A DNA stretch of 64,000 bases from Taiwanofungus camphoratus (Eukaryota; Basidiomycota; Agaricomycetes; Polyporales; Taiwanofungaceae). Shown piece by piece: positions 10,695-22,251 of the stretch. The DNA is taken from contig CP021221.1 of the NCBI GenBank assembly GCA_003999685.1, positions 2,356,001 through 2,420,000 of the forward strand, in the 5' to 3' direction. The first letter of the stretch is position 1. Every line of letters begins with the position of its first letter. Below the pieces are notes generated by a model. The model was not told where the DNA came from. It made no database searches and saw only the letters and a program-made list of their open reading frames with translations. The translations under genes were made by a program, and so were the position numbers.

Positions 10695-11649
10695 TCAAGC
10701 CCACGAGCCCCGTATCCGTCGGGCCAGCTGGATGTCCCGCTGCATTATTGTTACCCGTTTCGCGTGAATAGCGCATAGATTCCTGCACAACCAAAGAGTT
10801 ACACAGCGCTCAGCCGAATGACTGGAGCTAGAGACAAGTACATAAGCTACTCACGCGTCTTCGAAGAGATGCACCAAGTATGCTTCTGTTGCCTCTTGCA
10901 GCGCTAGGATGGCGGAGCTTTGCCACCGCAGGCCGGTATCGCCATAGTCGTTCATGTCGGTCATCATGTCTAGCGCGATCTCGCGCACCTGTGCGTACAC
11001 GAAAGCATTCTTTCAGAACTCATCCCGAAGACGCGTGATATCATCCATAGGGATAGAACGTCATGCCTGTGTATGCAACAAATGGAATGCAACCAATAAA
11101 CGAACGAGGCGCAAATTGGGTTGCACCCATCGTGTTTAGACTCAAATGCACAAACATTACGGTGTGCATTCGTTACATTATAGACTGTAGCATACATAGT
11201 CATGACCTCCCAGTGGAAAAGCGAAATCGGTCGAGGAGGAGGACGCACCACGCGCGAAAAGGGCAGTTTGCGAATCAACAAGTCAGTGCTCTTCTGGTAT
11301 TTCCTAATCTCCCGCAACGCGACTGTCCCAGGCCTGAACCTCTTCTCTATATGCCCGCTCTATCAGTGCCCCCCCCACGCTACGATAAATTCAAATGACA
11401 GCAACACTTACTTCGTTGTACGTGTCCTCCGCCACCTGGACCACCCCCTCCACCGCCGCCGCCACCGCCGCCACCGCCGCCGCCGCCTCCGCCTCCACTT
11501 GAACGCCTACCACGAGGAGGTTGCCCACCTGTCGACTTACGCGCAGTAGCCGTGCGCTGTCTCTTGGGTGCGGGAGGAGGTGACGCGTCCGAGCTGTCTT
11601 GCTCGTGTGCAGGCTGCCTTCTCTTGCCTTTTTGTACTGTCTGCGCCAT
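10695..11649 (-). CDS. CSE4: Centromeric histone H3 variant CENP-A/Cse4
   Basis: Four exons (11649-11412, 11346-11249, 10988-10855, 10782-10695) with matching phases encode 185 residues. The histone fold begins at [20 protein letters not shown], near residue 80. CENP-A rather than canonical H3 is shown by the lengthened loop 1 ([15 protein letters not shown], with Trp in place of Phe), by [18 protein letters not shown] in helix 2, and by the short C-terminus RRIRGSWA. The protein replaces H3 in centromeric nucleosomes and marks the site of kinetochore assembly. The N-tail is unusual: a basic NLS-like PAPKRQRTA, then [13 protein letters not shown] resembling the H3 K9/S10 region, then a run of about 19 glycines. 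In the last helix region the usual PKD is QRD. Intron 2 is 260 nt, several times the local norm. A 409-bp spacer separates the gene from the divergent nuclease gene. Confidence 0.93.
11448..11503. repeat. CCG/CCA trinucleotide repeat encoding polyglycine in CENP-A
   Basis: Tandem GCC/ACC-type triplets on the + strand read as GGC/GGT glycine codons on the minus strand, within exon 1 of the CENP-A gene. The tract is impure but long and is likely to vary in length between strains. Confidence 0.8.
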
Positions 11650-12058
11650 CGGATGAGGACACGCGGATGGTCAAAGTTTGCTAGTGGGTACTTGGGGATG
11701 ACGAGAAAGGGTGCCAGCGAGCGTGTCTTTTCGTCGTATCGTCAGAGGTCGTAGATTCGGGATGTGCTATGTCAAAAGTAGGGGTAAGGACGCGCAACAG
11801 CAGGATTGATTGAAACGTGAGGGTATCGCAGGAGGTGAAAGAGTCAAGAAAATGGAGAACAAGGGCGTCACGATCTTTGTTCGAATTGATGCGTCGCCCA
11901 ATTTGGCAGTCGCGTGCAGTGCATGGCATCCCGCACGTCCCTCACAGCTTGGTTCAACCCTGCTCGCGAGTCCCCTCCCGTTTTCCTCTTTCGACGCGTT
12001 TTGACGCGCAGGTATACCTCTGTTACTGATTTTCACGGTTATCGTGCAGTGATACGCG
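11650..12058. promoter_or_regulatory. Shared divergent promoter of CENP-A and the Gfd2-like nuclease
   Basis: The start codons of the two divergent genes are 409 bp apart with no gene between them, so the spacer must carry both promoters. No clear TATA box was found. The role is inferred from layout. Confidence 0.4.
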
Positions 12059-13730
12059 ATGCCAACGGTGACGGGCTACTACAGATTCACGGATATCTCC
12101 TTCGAGTGGCACGTACAGTTTAACAAATTACGCTGCAGTGGTGATGACCGCGACGCCTATGCAGGCATCGATCGCTACCCAAGAAGGAAGACGTCCACCC
12201 GCTCAAAGCTTTGCTTGCGTTTGAGGCACTTGTCCATCCTGATCACCCGCTTCGAAAGCGGGGCGTCGATGGATTCGAGATGTACCTCGGTGAGTGTCTT
12301 CTTCTTGGGTCCTATCATCTCTATTGTGAACATCGATGAGCGGCCACTGACGTTTTTTCGGCTTGTCAGGCACGTTTTTGAACGGTGAGATGCGCCTGCT
12401 TCTTTCCTCGGCGCAAGTCGAGTACATGCGCTACTGGCTGCACGCGATGAAGCTCACGGAAGAGCCCATCCCAATACCGTCCTCCGACTACCTTATCCAA
12501 ATGAAGGATTTGACCAACTGCTCTCCATCGGCGGTATACAAGGAAGCAGCAGTGCTCAAAAAGGCAATCAAGGTAGGTGTTCCGCCTACCGCCTCTGCGT
12601 TGTCGATGGAATAGCATTTTACTTAATTTCGAGCCTGTACGCATATAACGCCTGTGATAACATACTGTATCTATCCGCAGACAATCGAGAAGAATAACAA
12701 ACGTCTCAAAGGGACTACTTCGCTCCTCACCTCACGCCGGCTTACATTCGAGAAGGTTCGCACCTTCTGGGCACAGCGCGTTGGCACCTGGTGTGCGGTT
12801 GATTTTGAGGCGTGGGACCGTGATCACACGGTGCTCACTGAATTTGGATGGAGTCTTGTACGTTGGGAGAACGAAGAGACGGTGGAAGAAATGGGGCATT
12901 TGATAGTGAAGGAGCATAAGGGGTTCACCAACACGTATGTGGACCAGCATCGAGATGTGAGTGCCTTACACCCGACACTAGCTGTCTCAATATTGAATTA
13001 AGACTGGATAGAACTACAACTTTGGAGAGAGTGAGGAAGTCAGCAAGAGAGAATTCAAGCGCAGAATCTGTGACCTCATTGCCAAACACCGTGCTACCGG
13101 CCCGCTCTTCCTTGTTTTTCATGATAATCACCAGGACATCAAGTATGACTTGGTGTTTCCTTTGATGAGAGCATATAATTGATGTTTATTCTTCTTTTGC
13201 GCAGATATCTGCGTTCGGATGCGCTTCAGGCGCTCTCTGACTTTGATTATATCTTGCCCGACTCTACGCCTTCCACAGGCGTGTACATTGTCGATACTGC
13301 AGGCATGTTTGCTGCTCTCGAGGGCGAGTCAGGCGGCAATCAGCGCGGACTTCAACAAGTATGTAGGCACTTGCAGGTCCCGACTGAATACTTGCACAAC
13401 GCAGGAAATGACGCGCATGTCAGTACTCTCCCTTGAGCTTGCGCTGCCCTCTGCATTTCCAACTTGCACCCAGTGCCTTCCATGCTGACTGTACCTGATC
13501 CTTGCTCACAGTACACTCTACTTGCGATGAAGTCGATGGCATCGGGAGACCCTGTTGACGCACAACGCGAGAAACGCTGGCCGAACCGCACGACAAGTAC
13601 GAATCCGAAGGTTGAGTTCAAGGTGTGGGAGGAGGATTCTGAGGCCTCAGACCTTGAGGGCGTTATGCCCATGGATGCAAATGCGCAGCATGGAGATGAA
13701 GATGAAACTTGGAATGGATTTGACCTCTAG
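12059..13730 (+). CDS. Gfd2/YDR514C-like DEDDh nuclease-fold protein
   Basis: Seven exons (12059-12112, 12184-12289, 12370-12572, 12681-12956, 13012-13142, 13205-13418, 13512-13730) sum to 1203 nt, or 400 residues. The C-terminal half is an RNase H-like exonuclease fold of the Gfd2/YDR514C type. The first acidic pair is in WCAVDFEAWD, a second acidic site is in FLVFHDNHQDIKYL, a Val-Asp-Thr follows in VYIVDTAGMF, and the last motif is LHNAGNDAHYTLLAMK, giving the His and Asp of a DEDDh active site. Yeast Gfd2 is a cytoplasmic factor linked genetically to mRNA export; the enzymatic activity of the family is not well defined. The N-terminal 130 residues (start MPTVTGYYRFTDISFEWH) are a separate family-specific region. 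The tail is acidic. All exon phases agree, so the gene looks intact. Confidence 0.8.
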
Positions 13731-14711
13731 GTGCTCTCAGTTGGGCTAGGTTTTGTGGCTAATACGGATAAGTGGCATTTTCTGTCTCTTGGCTCTATCG
13801 AGATTGTATCAGATTGACGCTGCTTGTGTACTCATTTACCCTGTACTATTTGTACTAATCATGTATGAAACGATCATAAATGTTGTACTCTTTTTGGCCG
13901 AGATTAGGGGGACAGCCTGGATCGAGATATTCAAAACTATCAGTGTGCGCAGCTCGTAACTGTAGTGCGACTTCCCAACAATCGCTAAGAAGTATATGTT
14001 CTATGCAAAGGAAAACGATGACATCCTACTACATCCTAGCTCAACAGTGAACGAATTAAGATCTACTTGGCTGCTTAATCTCCCTCGCTCGGCTCTGGTG
14101 AAGTTATAACGCACGAATCGGAACACGATGTTCCCGCTCCAGATTGCTTATAAGTTACCAGTGATCCCCTTCACCGCTCATAAACCACCTTATCAGTAAG
14201 TCTGCAGCCTACGGGCGGCATGCGATTACGGATACGACTTCATTCTTATCGCTGGAATGCATTGAACACTTCAGCAGATGCGACGCATTTGTAGCATACT
14301 TAATGCATATGGGGATCCACATGGGCATTCGCTCGATTCTCGTATCCTGCTTCTCTTCTGGCCTGCAGATTGTTGAAGCGCGCAACAGCGATTGCGTATT
14401 CCCAGCACTGCTGATGCAAAAATACTATCGATCCATGCGGCACTATGCCTACAGCGACCACGTATGGCCATGGGCTGACATACATACGAGCGGGAATTGG
14501 AACGCCTTGTCTAGTATCAATCAAAATAACCTACTGAGCCTGGAATTTTCGTCTTCTAGTCGACTGCGCTATATCCATATTTCAAACTGAAACGTACTGG
14601 GTTAGATGCTCCTTCGCTTTTCAGTCAGAACAGGCCTGTTTATCTTGGGGCTCCGTCTTGTGCTTTGAATGTATAAGTAAATGATGTCTCTGGCGCGGTA
14701 AATCGCGCCCA
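13731..14711. other. Intergenic region, no supported gene
   Basis: This is nearly 1 kb between the nuclease gene and the carboxypeptidase remnant. Small frames near 14300-14590 resemble nothing known. Any promoter or N-terminal exon of the carboxypeptidase should lie in the last part, but no signal peptide exon could be found, which fits a decayed gene. Confidence 0.45.
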
Positions 14712-16733
14712 GCGTAAAAAAGCCGTCTTGGAGTCTTCACGGGCCGAGTTCACTTCTCATTTCCAGAATGATACGAAGATCAGGTATGTGAGCAACTCCG
14801 GGTGTGCGAGACAATGCCAGGCGTGAAGCAGATAACTGGATACCTCGATGTGGGGACCCATATGTTTATGGTACGTAAGAAGATATGAGCTCTACCTCGC
14901 GGTACTCGCAGTACTTCTGTGTTACTTTGGAAGGTATTGACAGCGGTCTGCATCATGGTAGCTGGTTCTTCGAATCGCGAAATGACCCGGATACTGTACC
15001 CTTCACCCTTTGGTTAGGCAGTGTGGCTGTATTATATCGAAGATGGACTCGGATCCTGAAGTATCTTACGTCTAGGATGAATGGTGGCCCCGGATGTTCA
15101 TCTATGATTGGCCTTTTTCAAGGTGCAGGAATCTGGAGGGGTTGCAATGTCGAGATCATGAGATTTGTTATCTTTCGCAGAGAATGGTCCTTGCCATGTC
15201 ACTCCGGATGGGAACTCGACGTTCCTCAGTCCGTGTAGGTACGTACAGTCTCACCGAAGCCAAACTTATCGTCTTACCCCTTCGATAAAGTTGGAATAAT
15301 GTCACCAATAACACGGCCCGCCTAGACTTCACCCAGCACGGACATGCCGACACCGAATATTAAAGTAATGTATATTGACCAACCTGTCAGGACTAGCTTT
15401 TCGTACGGCACGATCGATGTGAATAGCACATTTGCCGCTGCCCCCGCTGTATGGCAAGCAATTCAGGTGTTGTTTGAGAGCGGACAATTCTCCGAGTACG
15501 AGAGTCGAGAGTATGTCTTTAAAACGAACCTCATCACTGAACAAAAATGAGCTCTAACAAGCAGACAATGTTGGGGTTGCTAGATTCATCTCTAGTGCCG
15601 AAAGTTACGGTGGACATTATAGCCTGGCTTTTGTTCCGTACTTCGGTGAGCAGAATGCGAGGATACTGAACGGGACACCTCAGGGCGAACAGACCCATGT
15701 CAGTGCCCTTATGATCAACAAGTACGCTCTTCGCCATTTTGGATTACAAGTTATCGCTTGTTCATCTGTGCTGAATAACGGCGGGTGGTATGATCCCCTT
15801 CTGCAAAACAAAGCTTATGTCCACTCCGTTACGTATGCGCCCGGATATGGGCAGTTACAAAACGATACGGCCATCGCGTTTAATGAGGCACTTTACGGCT
15901 CAGGAGGATGCCAAGATCAGGAGATGGACTACTATGCTGCAGGTGAGCCTGAGAGCAGCAACAAAAACTGCCTGCCGTGGGCGATCATGACCCGGATGAT
16001 CTCCATCAAAATCCATCCTTCCTGTTCCCGCATGAATACTATGTCACATACCTTTAGAACCCCACTGTCGCCGCTCAGATTGGTGCACAAGTGCGTCCTT
16101 TGCCGTCCGGCATATCTTGTATATTGACTCCGTCTCTGGTCAGATGCAATATCAGGAATGCTCGAATCCTGCGGATTATGATTGCTCCAAGACAGGGGAC
16201 GATGCGCGCACACTTACCCCAGTTGTCGGCGTTGGCGAATTCGGGTCTCAAGGTGCTAATTTGGGTATGTACAAGGCGCGTACAGCATGTGTCATCGACT
16301 AATTTTATTATATCCAGGCTGGGGACGCAGATATCAAGTGCGCTTCCATTCCCTCCGTATCTCGAGTATGTTTCTCACAGCGCCGGATTTAGCTGCAATT
16401 GGCTCGGCGGGCATGCCTCTGTGCTTGCCATGGACTGGTACAGCAATGAGACGTTACACAATACGCCATTCATAAACATGACTATTGGTGGAAGGCCTGT
16501 CGCTGCTGTCCAGAACGTGGGCAATTTCACATTTGCGTGGGTTACACTGATTCATGTTGCCTACAATTGAGTTATTTGGTATCTGCAAAAGAGTATGCGA
16601 GGCTGGTCACGAAGTGGTACGTGAGTTTGCGTATATAATAATCATGCTTAGCTGATCAGCCATTTGCGAACAGCCTGCTTTCCAGCCGCAAGTACCTCTG
16701 GAAATATTTTCTCAGATCATACGGAAGGAGTAG
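14712..16733 (+). pseudogene. Serine carboxypeptidase (peptidase S10), decayed copy
   Basis: Pieces line up in order with fungal secreted S10 carboxypeptidases: SSRAEFTSHFQNDTKIRYVS, then [55 protein letters not shown], the nucleophile region AESYGGHY, the Asp region AGDADI with CNWLGGHASVLAMDW, and the His region CEAGHEV, ending PLEIFSQIIRKE. Several breaks prevent a normal product. The frame changes near 14810, before VCET. Near 15975 about a dozen residues are lost and the frame shifts before AVGDHDPDDL. A conserved Gln codon has become TAG at 16055-16057. The frame shifts again near 16215. The signal peptide exon was not found, and the usual Gly after IDQPV is Arg. The intact catalytic motifs suggest fairly recent loss. 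Sequencing error could explain one break but hardly all. Confidence 0.8.
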
Positions 16734-17021
16734 CTGCATTCGGTCCCTCTCAAGGGACATCGTTTAGCGTATGCATGTGAAGGTGCATTATTGGTCATAT
16801 TACATCTGAACCTTCAAGGCTCCATCCCTTGAGCTTCTCTGGCCGTCTATGTTTCCACATGTATCACCACCGACGACTCATAGGTACATGCATTGGAAGT
16901 GAAGGCGAAACCGCTTGATAAGTGTTACCAAGTTGCGGATAAATTATACCAGAAGGTATCTAAGTGTAGACTGATCGTTTTGCTCGTTACGCATCATCCA
17001 TCCTAGTGAGCTGTACGAGCC

Positions 17022-18761
17022 CTAATCCTTCTTGTCGGATGTGCCATCCCGGTCCGACCCGTCATCCTCATCGTCCGACCGAGTGTCATCCACCTTCGCC
17101 TTGTCGTTCTCCATCACCGCCCTATCAACCACATACAAATCAATACACGCACATGTGACGACCTGTCAAATGCATGAATGTACTCACCGCTTGGCGATGC
17201 GCAGGATCAGGAAGTACCAGAAGAGATTGAGGAACTGCAGGAGGAGGATCGGCATGAAGATCTGGTACTTCATCCACCACTCCATCCACAGTCCCTCGAA
17301 GGGTTTGAGGCGTTTGGAGCTCTCGCTGCAGGAGATTGTCAGGCAAGGACGGAGATGAACTAATAAGTGGAGAATGCATACGGTATGAGGTCGAACTGAG
17401 TCCAGACCGAGTATAGGATAACAATATTCTGCCAATGCCGGAAGTAACTGCAATGCGAGGTGTATGAAATACGAGATGGGGATGGACAGAACAGAATACG
17501 CACGTCCATACCACAAATAAGGCCATAAACGCGACGATCTTAGCATTGTCGTATTGGATGTAATTCAGCAGTTTAGAGAACTGTACGGGGTAGCGTGAAC
17601 ATTATACTTGGAGGCCGAAATAGCATTGCGTACGGCGAGGAAGGTGTCTGGGATATCCATGCTAACATACACGGCGTTCCCAATCAATGTCAAGTTGACC
17701 AGGTAACTCCAGCTGACAGCAAGAATCAACGGATGTTCATCCCGCGCGGATCTACAGATAGCTCACCCAATGAGCCAGAGAGTTACGAGATGGTGTGCGA
17801 CGAGTTCGTTGAAGTCCTTTCGCGGTTTTTCGAGTTTCATTACAAGCACAATAAGTTGCTGACACCAATATGCAGCTTGCATTAGGTAGTAGCTCTTAAG
17901 GTCCGATCTCATCTCCCAATGTGGATAGTCTGGAAATAGACGTGTTAGATGAAGAGGTGTTTCTGAGACAGCACCACGGACCTATCCAGAAGTACTCTGT
18001 GCGATACCACCATGTCGGCAACTTTGACATGATATGCTGGACGCGCAAAGTCAGCGTCGATGGGGTCATTTCAGTTGAGGTGACTTACGACACCCCATAG
18101 GCCCATGAAGGCGAAGTACACCAACGCGTATCCCTGCTCACCAAATCTGGCTAGCTTAGCTTCCCTCTTGATGCCGAAATACCGTGCAACAGGTCGGCAC
18201 AAGCGGAGTGTGATAATTTGTCGAACGAAAGACCAAACGACGATGTAGTATGCAATGAAGACGAAATCGAGGTAGCCCTTACGGTAGCGCGGGTCGTCGT
18301 CTGGCCAGCCGGGGAGGCGGTGTGAGATGAAGAGGAGCGGGGCGAAAGGGTTCGGCAGCCCCTTCGCTACATAGGGCGCTAGTACCTCCCAGTTGGCCCA
18401 CAAGACGATGGGAATGAGAAGGAGTTTAAAGGAAGACGCTTGCAGCATTGAGGATGCTATCAGACACCGAGTAGTCAAAGAGGCGCGGACGTACATGGTA
18501 CTACCACCCATCGTGCAGACTTGATATCTGCCCAGAGTCCATGCGAAGATGTCGACCAGGGGCCTTCTTTCCCAGTATCCTTGCCCATGGACTTTCCATC
18601 TACGCCGTATGTTACCGGCGACGAGGGCTCGGAAAAAGTAGAGTTAAGGGGCCTTGACGATTACTTGGGATTTCAGAGATTGTGGAGTAGGATGGTGTGA
18701 CGTACGTTTGTGGTCTGAAAGGACCGGCTAAGTGGTGAGCGGAATCTGTCCTGTCAAACAT
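17022..18761 (-). CDS. LAG1: Ceramide synthase (LAG1/LAC1, TLC domain)
   Basis: This is a multi-exon minus-strand gene for a multi-pass ER membrane enzyme that joins a fatty acyl-CoA to a sphingoid base. The start at 18761 (MFDRTDSAHHLAGPF) joins, through a GT-AG intron, to a Ser/Pro-rich N-terminal exon and then to SARWVVVP and SSFKLLLIPIVLWANWE. The TLC domain carries the Lag1 motif with the double His: DFNELVAHHLVTLWLIG, then YVSMDIPDTFLAVRNA. Further helices and WMEWWMKYQIFMPILLLQFL precede a cytosolic acidic tail (VDDTRSDDEDDGSD) ending in a Lys-rich SDKKD. Such a tail could be phosphorylated by CK2, as is known for yeast Lag1/Lac1, and the terminal lysines could act in ER retrieval. The gene is divergent from the REX3-like gene, with 347 bp between starts. 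Confidence 0.9.
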
Positions 18762-19108
18762 CGCGCTGCGAGTCAGTCAAAATCGATATTCTTTTACGAG
18801 ATATGCGTACTCGATGTTGTTGAGAGACTTCTGGAGCGTGTTGCCCCGAGTGCGAAGAGTTGGACGGACATTGGGAGGAGACATGGCGGGACGGAAAGAC
18901 GAGTCTGGGTTTCCGCTGGCCAGCAGTTCTTCCTGAACGCGCCAAGCCTAGGATTACTTGTTATATAAGTGGCCGAAGAATGGTAACGGCTGGCGGGTAA
19001 GAACGATACAGCCGCGGCACCGGCCAAGCGCCCGCCGTGAGCGCGTCTGCGTCGCGTCTTCGATCGGGCTTCTGTCTGTCCTCTCGGTACCGCACCACGA
19101 GCTCACCC

Positions 19109-21063
19109 ATGTTCTCCTCCCTGGGCTTGTTCGACAATTTGCCATGCCCCAACAGGCAGAATTGCAGCAGAGTAAATTGTCTCTTCAGTCACCGTCCAGG
19201 ACTCACAGAGCCACCGACGGCACACATTCCCGTCGATGTGCCCAAGCAGTCGTCTGCACCGGTAGCATCGACTTCCAAGGCGCTGCCAGCACAGCAAACG
19301 GCCGCATCCATACCCGCCAAACGACCCATCTCGCTGCAATCTCGAGCTGCAGGGGGCAGCAATGAAACGCCAACCAGCGAGCCCCCTAGAAAACTTCAGA
19401 AGGTCGGCCCAGTAAAGAGACCGGTCGCTCTGCCTACAGCAACGCAGACATCTGTGAGTACGCTCTTGATGCTCTTGTGCAACCTCATCCTCTGATATTC
19501 AGGCGAAAGAATGGAGTCCCCGTTATCCGCGTCAGTCCTGCTCAGTCTCAAGTCGCGATCCCTGTTCGCCAGGTTCGTCATTTTTCCCCATGTATCCCGT
19601 TCGTACAATCATGCAGTAAATGTCAAGGCGATGGTGAAATCGCTGTACGACCACTTCGTGGTGCTCTATGAGAGAATCCTCCCTACAAACCCGACACTAG
19701 CATCCGAACATGCTCTGCGGCAGGAAGAGGAAGTCTACAAAAAGTCCAACAAGCTTACTTACCGCAATGTACGGCATCTCGGTTGCCTGATTGGAAGAGC
19801 AGCCTGACGACTACTTGTCAGGCCGTGATCTCCTCTATAGCGTCCCTGAAACGGCGTCCGTTCCCCGATTCAACATCGCATCCTTCTGTCGGCACCGAGT
19901 CAGACATCGCTACGCGCGAAGAGGCACGAAAGAAGATAGATGCCCTCAGGCTCACTGCATCCCATTTGGAACATCATGTGCTGTCTGTGGATGATATGAA
20001 GAAGTGGGGATACATCGTGGAGATCCCGTCAGGCGTTGGAGGTGACAGGCCCAGTGAGGAAGGCTCGGTCAAGACGTGTGAGCGATGCGGGCAGCCGTTC
20101 AAGGTCAAGCGACGCGAAGAAGCAGACCAGTGCTTATACCACTGGGGCAAACCGTTTTCTACCAAAGCGAATGGTCCGTCTTCTCCCCTGTGCCTGTCTA
20201 ATGACACTCCTTAAAGCTTGGAATGGCTTTCTAGGAGAAAAGAGACGCGTCTATAGCTGTTGTTCGCGATCAACCGACGACGAGGGGTGTGAACGAGGGC
20301 CCCACGTTTTCTACGACTCAATGCCTGAAGATCTCCACCTCCGGCATGCATTTTCGTTCACGCGACCGCCATCATCACAGCAGTCGAATGATAATAGCGA
20401 GAGCGCGACAGCTTCCGAAACCGCGCTAGACGTGGTAGCCCTGGATTGTGAGATGATATACACCACGGGGGGCATGCGTGTTGCCCGAGTCTCTGTAGTC
20501 GACGCGACTGGCAAAGAAGTGTTTGACGAGCTAGTGCGGATGGACGACGGGGTGGAAGTCATGTACGTTTAGCCCGCTTCTGGCTTACCGTGCTCTTAGC
20601 TCATGTGCCCCCAGCGACTTCAACACCCGCTTTTCTGGCATCACGCCTGAAGCGTACAAGGACGCGCTCCTGCCCCTCTCTTCCATGCGCAAGACGCTCG
20701 ACGCCTTCATCAGTGCCAATACGATCATCATCGGGCACGGACTCGAGAATGACTTGAAGACCCTGCGGATGGTGCACCACCGGTGTGTCGATACAGCCAT
20801 CATGTTCCCGCATTCAGCGGGTCCGCCTTACCGGCGTGCACTCAGAGCCCTGTGAGTAAACTGTTCATTGAAGGGCCGCTGACGTTGATGTTGTTGTGTG
20901 CAGGGTGAAGGAGTATCTCGGGAAGACTATCCAGTCCGGTGGAGGTACGACCGGCCATAGCTCGGTGGAGGACTCGATTGCGACGCTCGACTTGGTGCGG
21001 TGGCACGTCCTGAACCATCCGAGGCCGAAGCCAAAAGCATCAGAGACTCCATCTGTGAAATAA
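19109..21063 (+). CDS. REX3: REX3-like RNA exonuclease (DEDDh)
   Basis: The protein starts MFSSLGLFDNLPCPNRQNCS, with a Cys/His zinc-finger-like segment (CPNRQNCSRVNCLFSH), followed by a disordered Ser/Thr/Pro region. A helical domain comes next (NGVPVIRVSPAQSQVAIPVRQ and SLYDHFVVLYERIL). Near the middle is a second zinc-type motif, CERCGQPFKVKRR...CLYHWG. The C-terminal third is the 3'-5' exonuclease: Exo I VVALDCEMIYTTGG, Exo II IIGHGLENDLKTL, and Exo III HSSVEDSIATLDLV, giving all four acidic residues and the His. Members of this group trim 3' ends of stable RNAs such as RNase MRP RNA, snRNAs and rRNA. An in-frame ATG 72 nt upstream exists, but the chosen ATG begins the family's usual N-terminus. 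Family placement is firm; REX3 rather than REX1/REX4 is inferred from the zinc motifs. Confidence 0.85.
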
Positions 21064-21218
21064 ACTTGACGGCAAGACTGTTGTCAATGTGTTTGAGTCG
21101 GGCAATGTCTAGCATGCTATATAGGTTACTCTCTGAGCACTAAAAGGACGCTGTACAGGAAATAGTAGATACCAATACGCATACAGATGACCAATGTCCA
21201 CTAGCACTACATGCATGA

Positions 21219-22034
21219 TTACTTGCCTCTTGAGCCAAGGCTGCCTAACCGCGCCATTGTGTCCTCGCTGTTCTCTTGCTCTTCGATACTATCCGACTGT
21301 GTGACCTAGAGCCGAGGACAAGATTTGTATGTTGCTATATGAGCCGGGCTGAGGACTCACCACCCGCAGTACTGATTTCTTCGATGATTCTTGCAGCTCT
21401 CCCGCAATGATGAGTTCATCAAGGATCTTAGAGCACAACTGAGAACAACTATCGCAATGGAGGCAGGTAACTCACAGCATATGCTTTCTGGAAGTTGAAG
21501 ATCCTGGAAAATGTATGGCTCAGTTCTATCTGAAAGGAAACACCGACAATGTTCTCACAGATCTAGCTCGCACACCTGAACGCCGGAAGATGTGAGAAGA
21601 TGAGTGCAACTAGGGGTTGATGTCACTTACGTTCCCGAAGTAGCGGTCCAGCACTTCGACATATCTGTGAATGATCTCCAGCGTGACCAACTCGTTGTCC
21701 CCTGAGGCAATGCCGCAGACGAAGAACAATGAAGCATAACGGCGGTAGACAACCTTGGTGTCTGCATCATGTTGATTTCACCGGTACAATCGTAGATAGC
21801 ACAAGATCGGCACACCCTTATATTCCAAGACATTACACATGCGTGTCCGGCGGGCAAGGACGAGCTGCGTGACGTCTTTGACAATCTTGGCCTTGGTCTT
21901 TTGCGGCATCGTTGTGAACCATTTCGCCAGACGGACTTTGCCTGAGCAACAATGATGCATAGTTAGGTTTATGCATAATTTAGAATAAACACGAAAAAAC
22001 CTTGACGAGATACAAGGAGGATGTAGGTAATCAT
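21219..22034 (-). CDS. APS1: AP-1 clathrin adaptor complex sigma subunit
   Basis: This is the small sigma chain of the AP-1 adaptor, which works in clathrin transport between the trans-Golgi and endosomes. The first exon starts [11 protein letters not shown]; after an intron the signature [20 protein letters not shown] marks AP-1 rather than AP-2 or AP-3. The rest runs through [16 protein letters not shown], then [38 protein letters not shown] and [16 protein letters not shown], to a short tail [12 protein letters not shown]. Length (about 160 residues) and the longin fold fit the family. Introns are short and GT-AG. It is divergent from the gene at 22252, sharing a 217-bp spacer. Confidence 0.93.
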
Positions 22035-22251
22035 GGTCTCGTCGATCGTCTGCGGTGACAGTACAGCGCGAAGCGTTGATTGCCTTTCCTGTAAATTTGC
22101 AAACAGATGTACACAAAACCTGACTTGTGATTGCGCCGTCGGCACCACCCCGCGATCATCCTGCGGCCATTAGAGGTCAAATTCATAGCTCACAGACTGG
22201 GCTCTTCCCCCCCTTGCTTCTGCGCTCTCAAACCTGTCAAACTGTATAGAA
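22035..22251. promoter_or_regulatory. Shared divergent promoter of AP-1 sigma and the unknown gene at 22252
   Basis: Only 217 bp lie between two divergent start codons, so both promoters must be here. A pyrimidine-rich stretch ending in CTTCCCCCCCTTGC near 22203 may mark the + strand start region. Inferred from position. Confidence 0.4.

Noticed and set aside
11930-11970. GGTTCAACCC, resembling a tRNA B box
   Set aside because: No matching acceptor stem, D-arm or anticodon arm could be folded around it.
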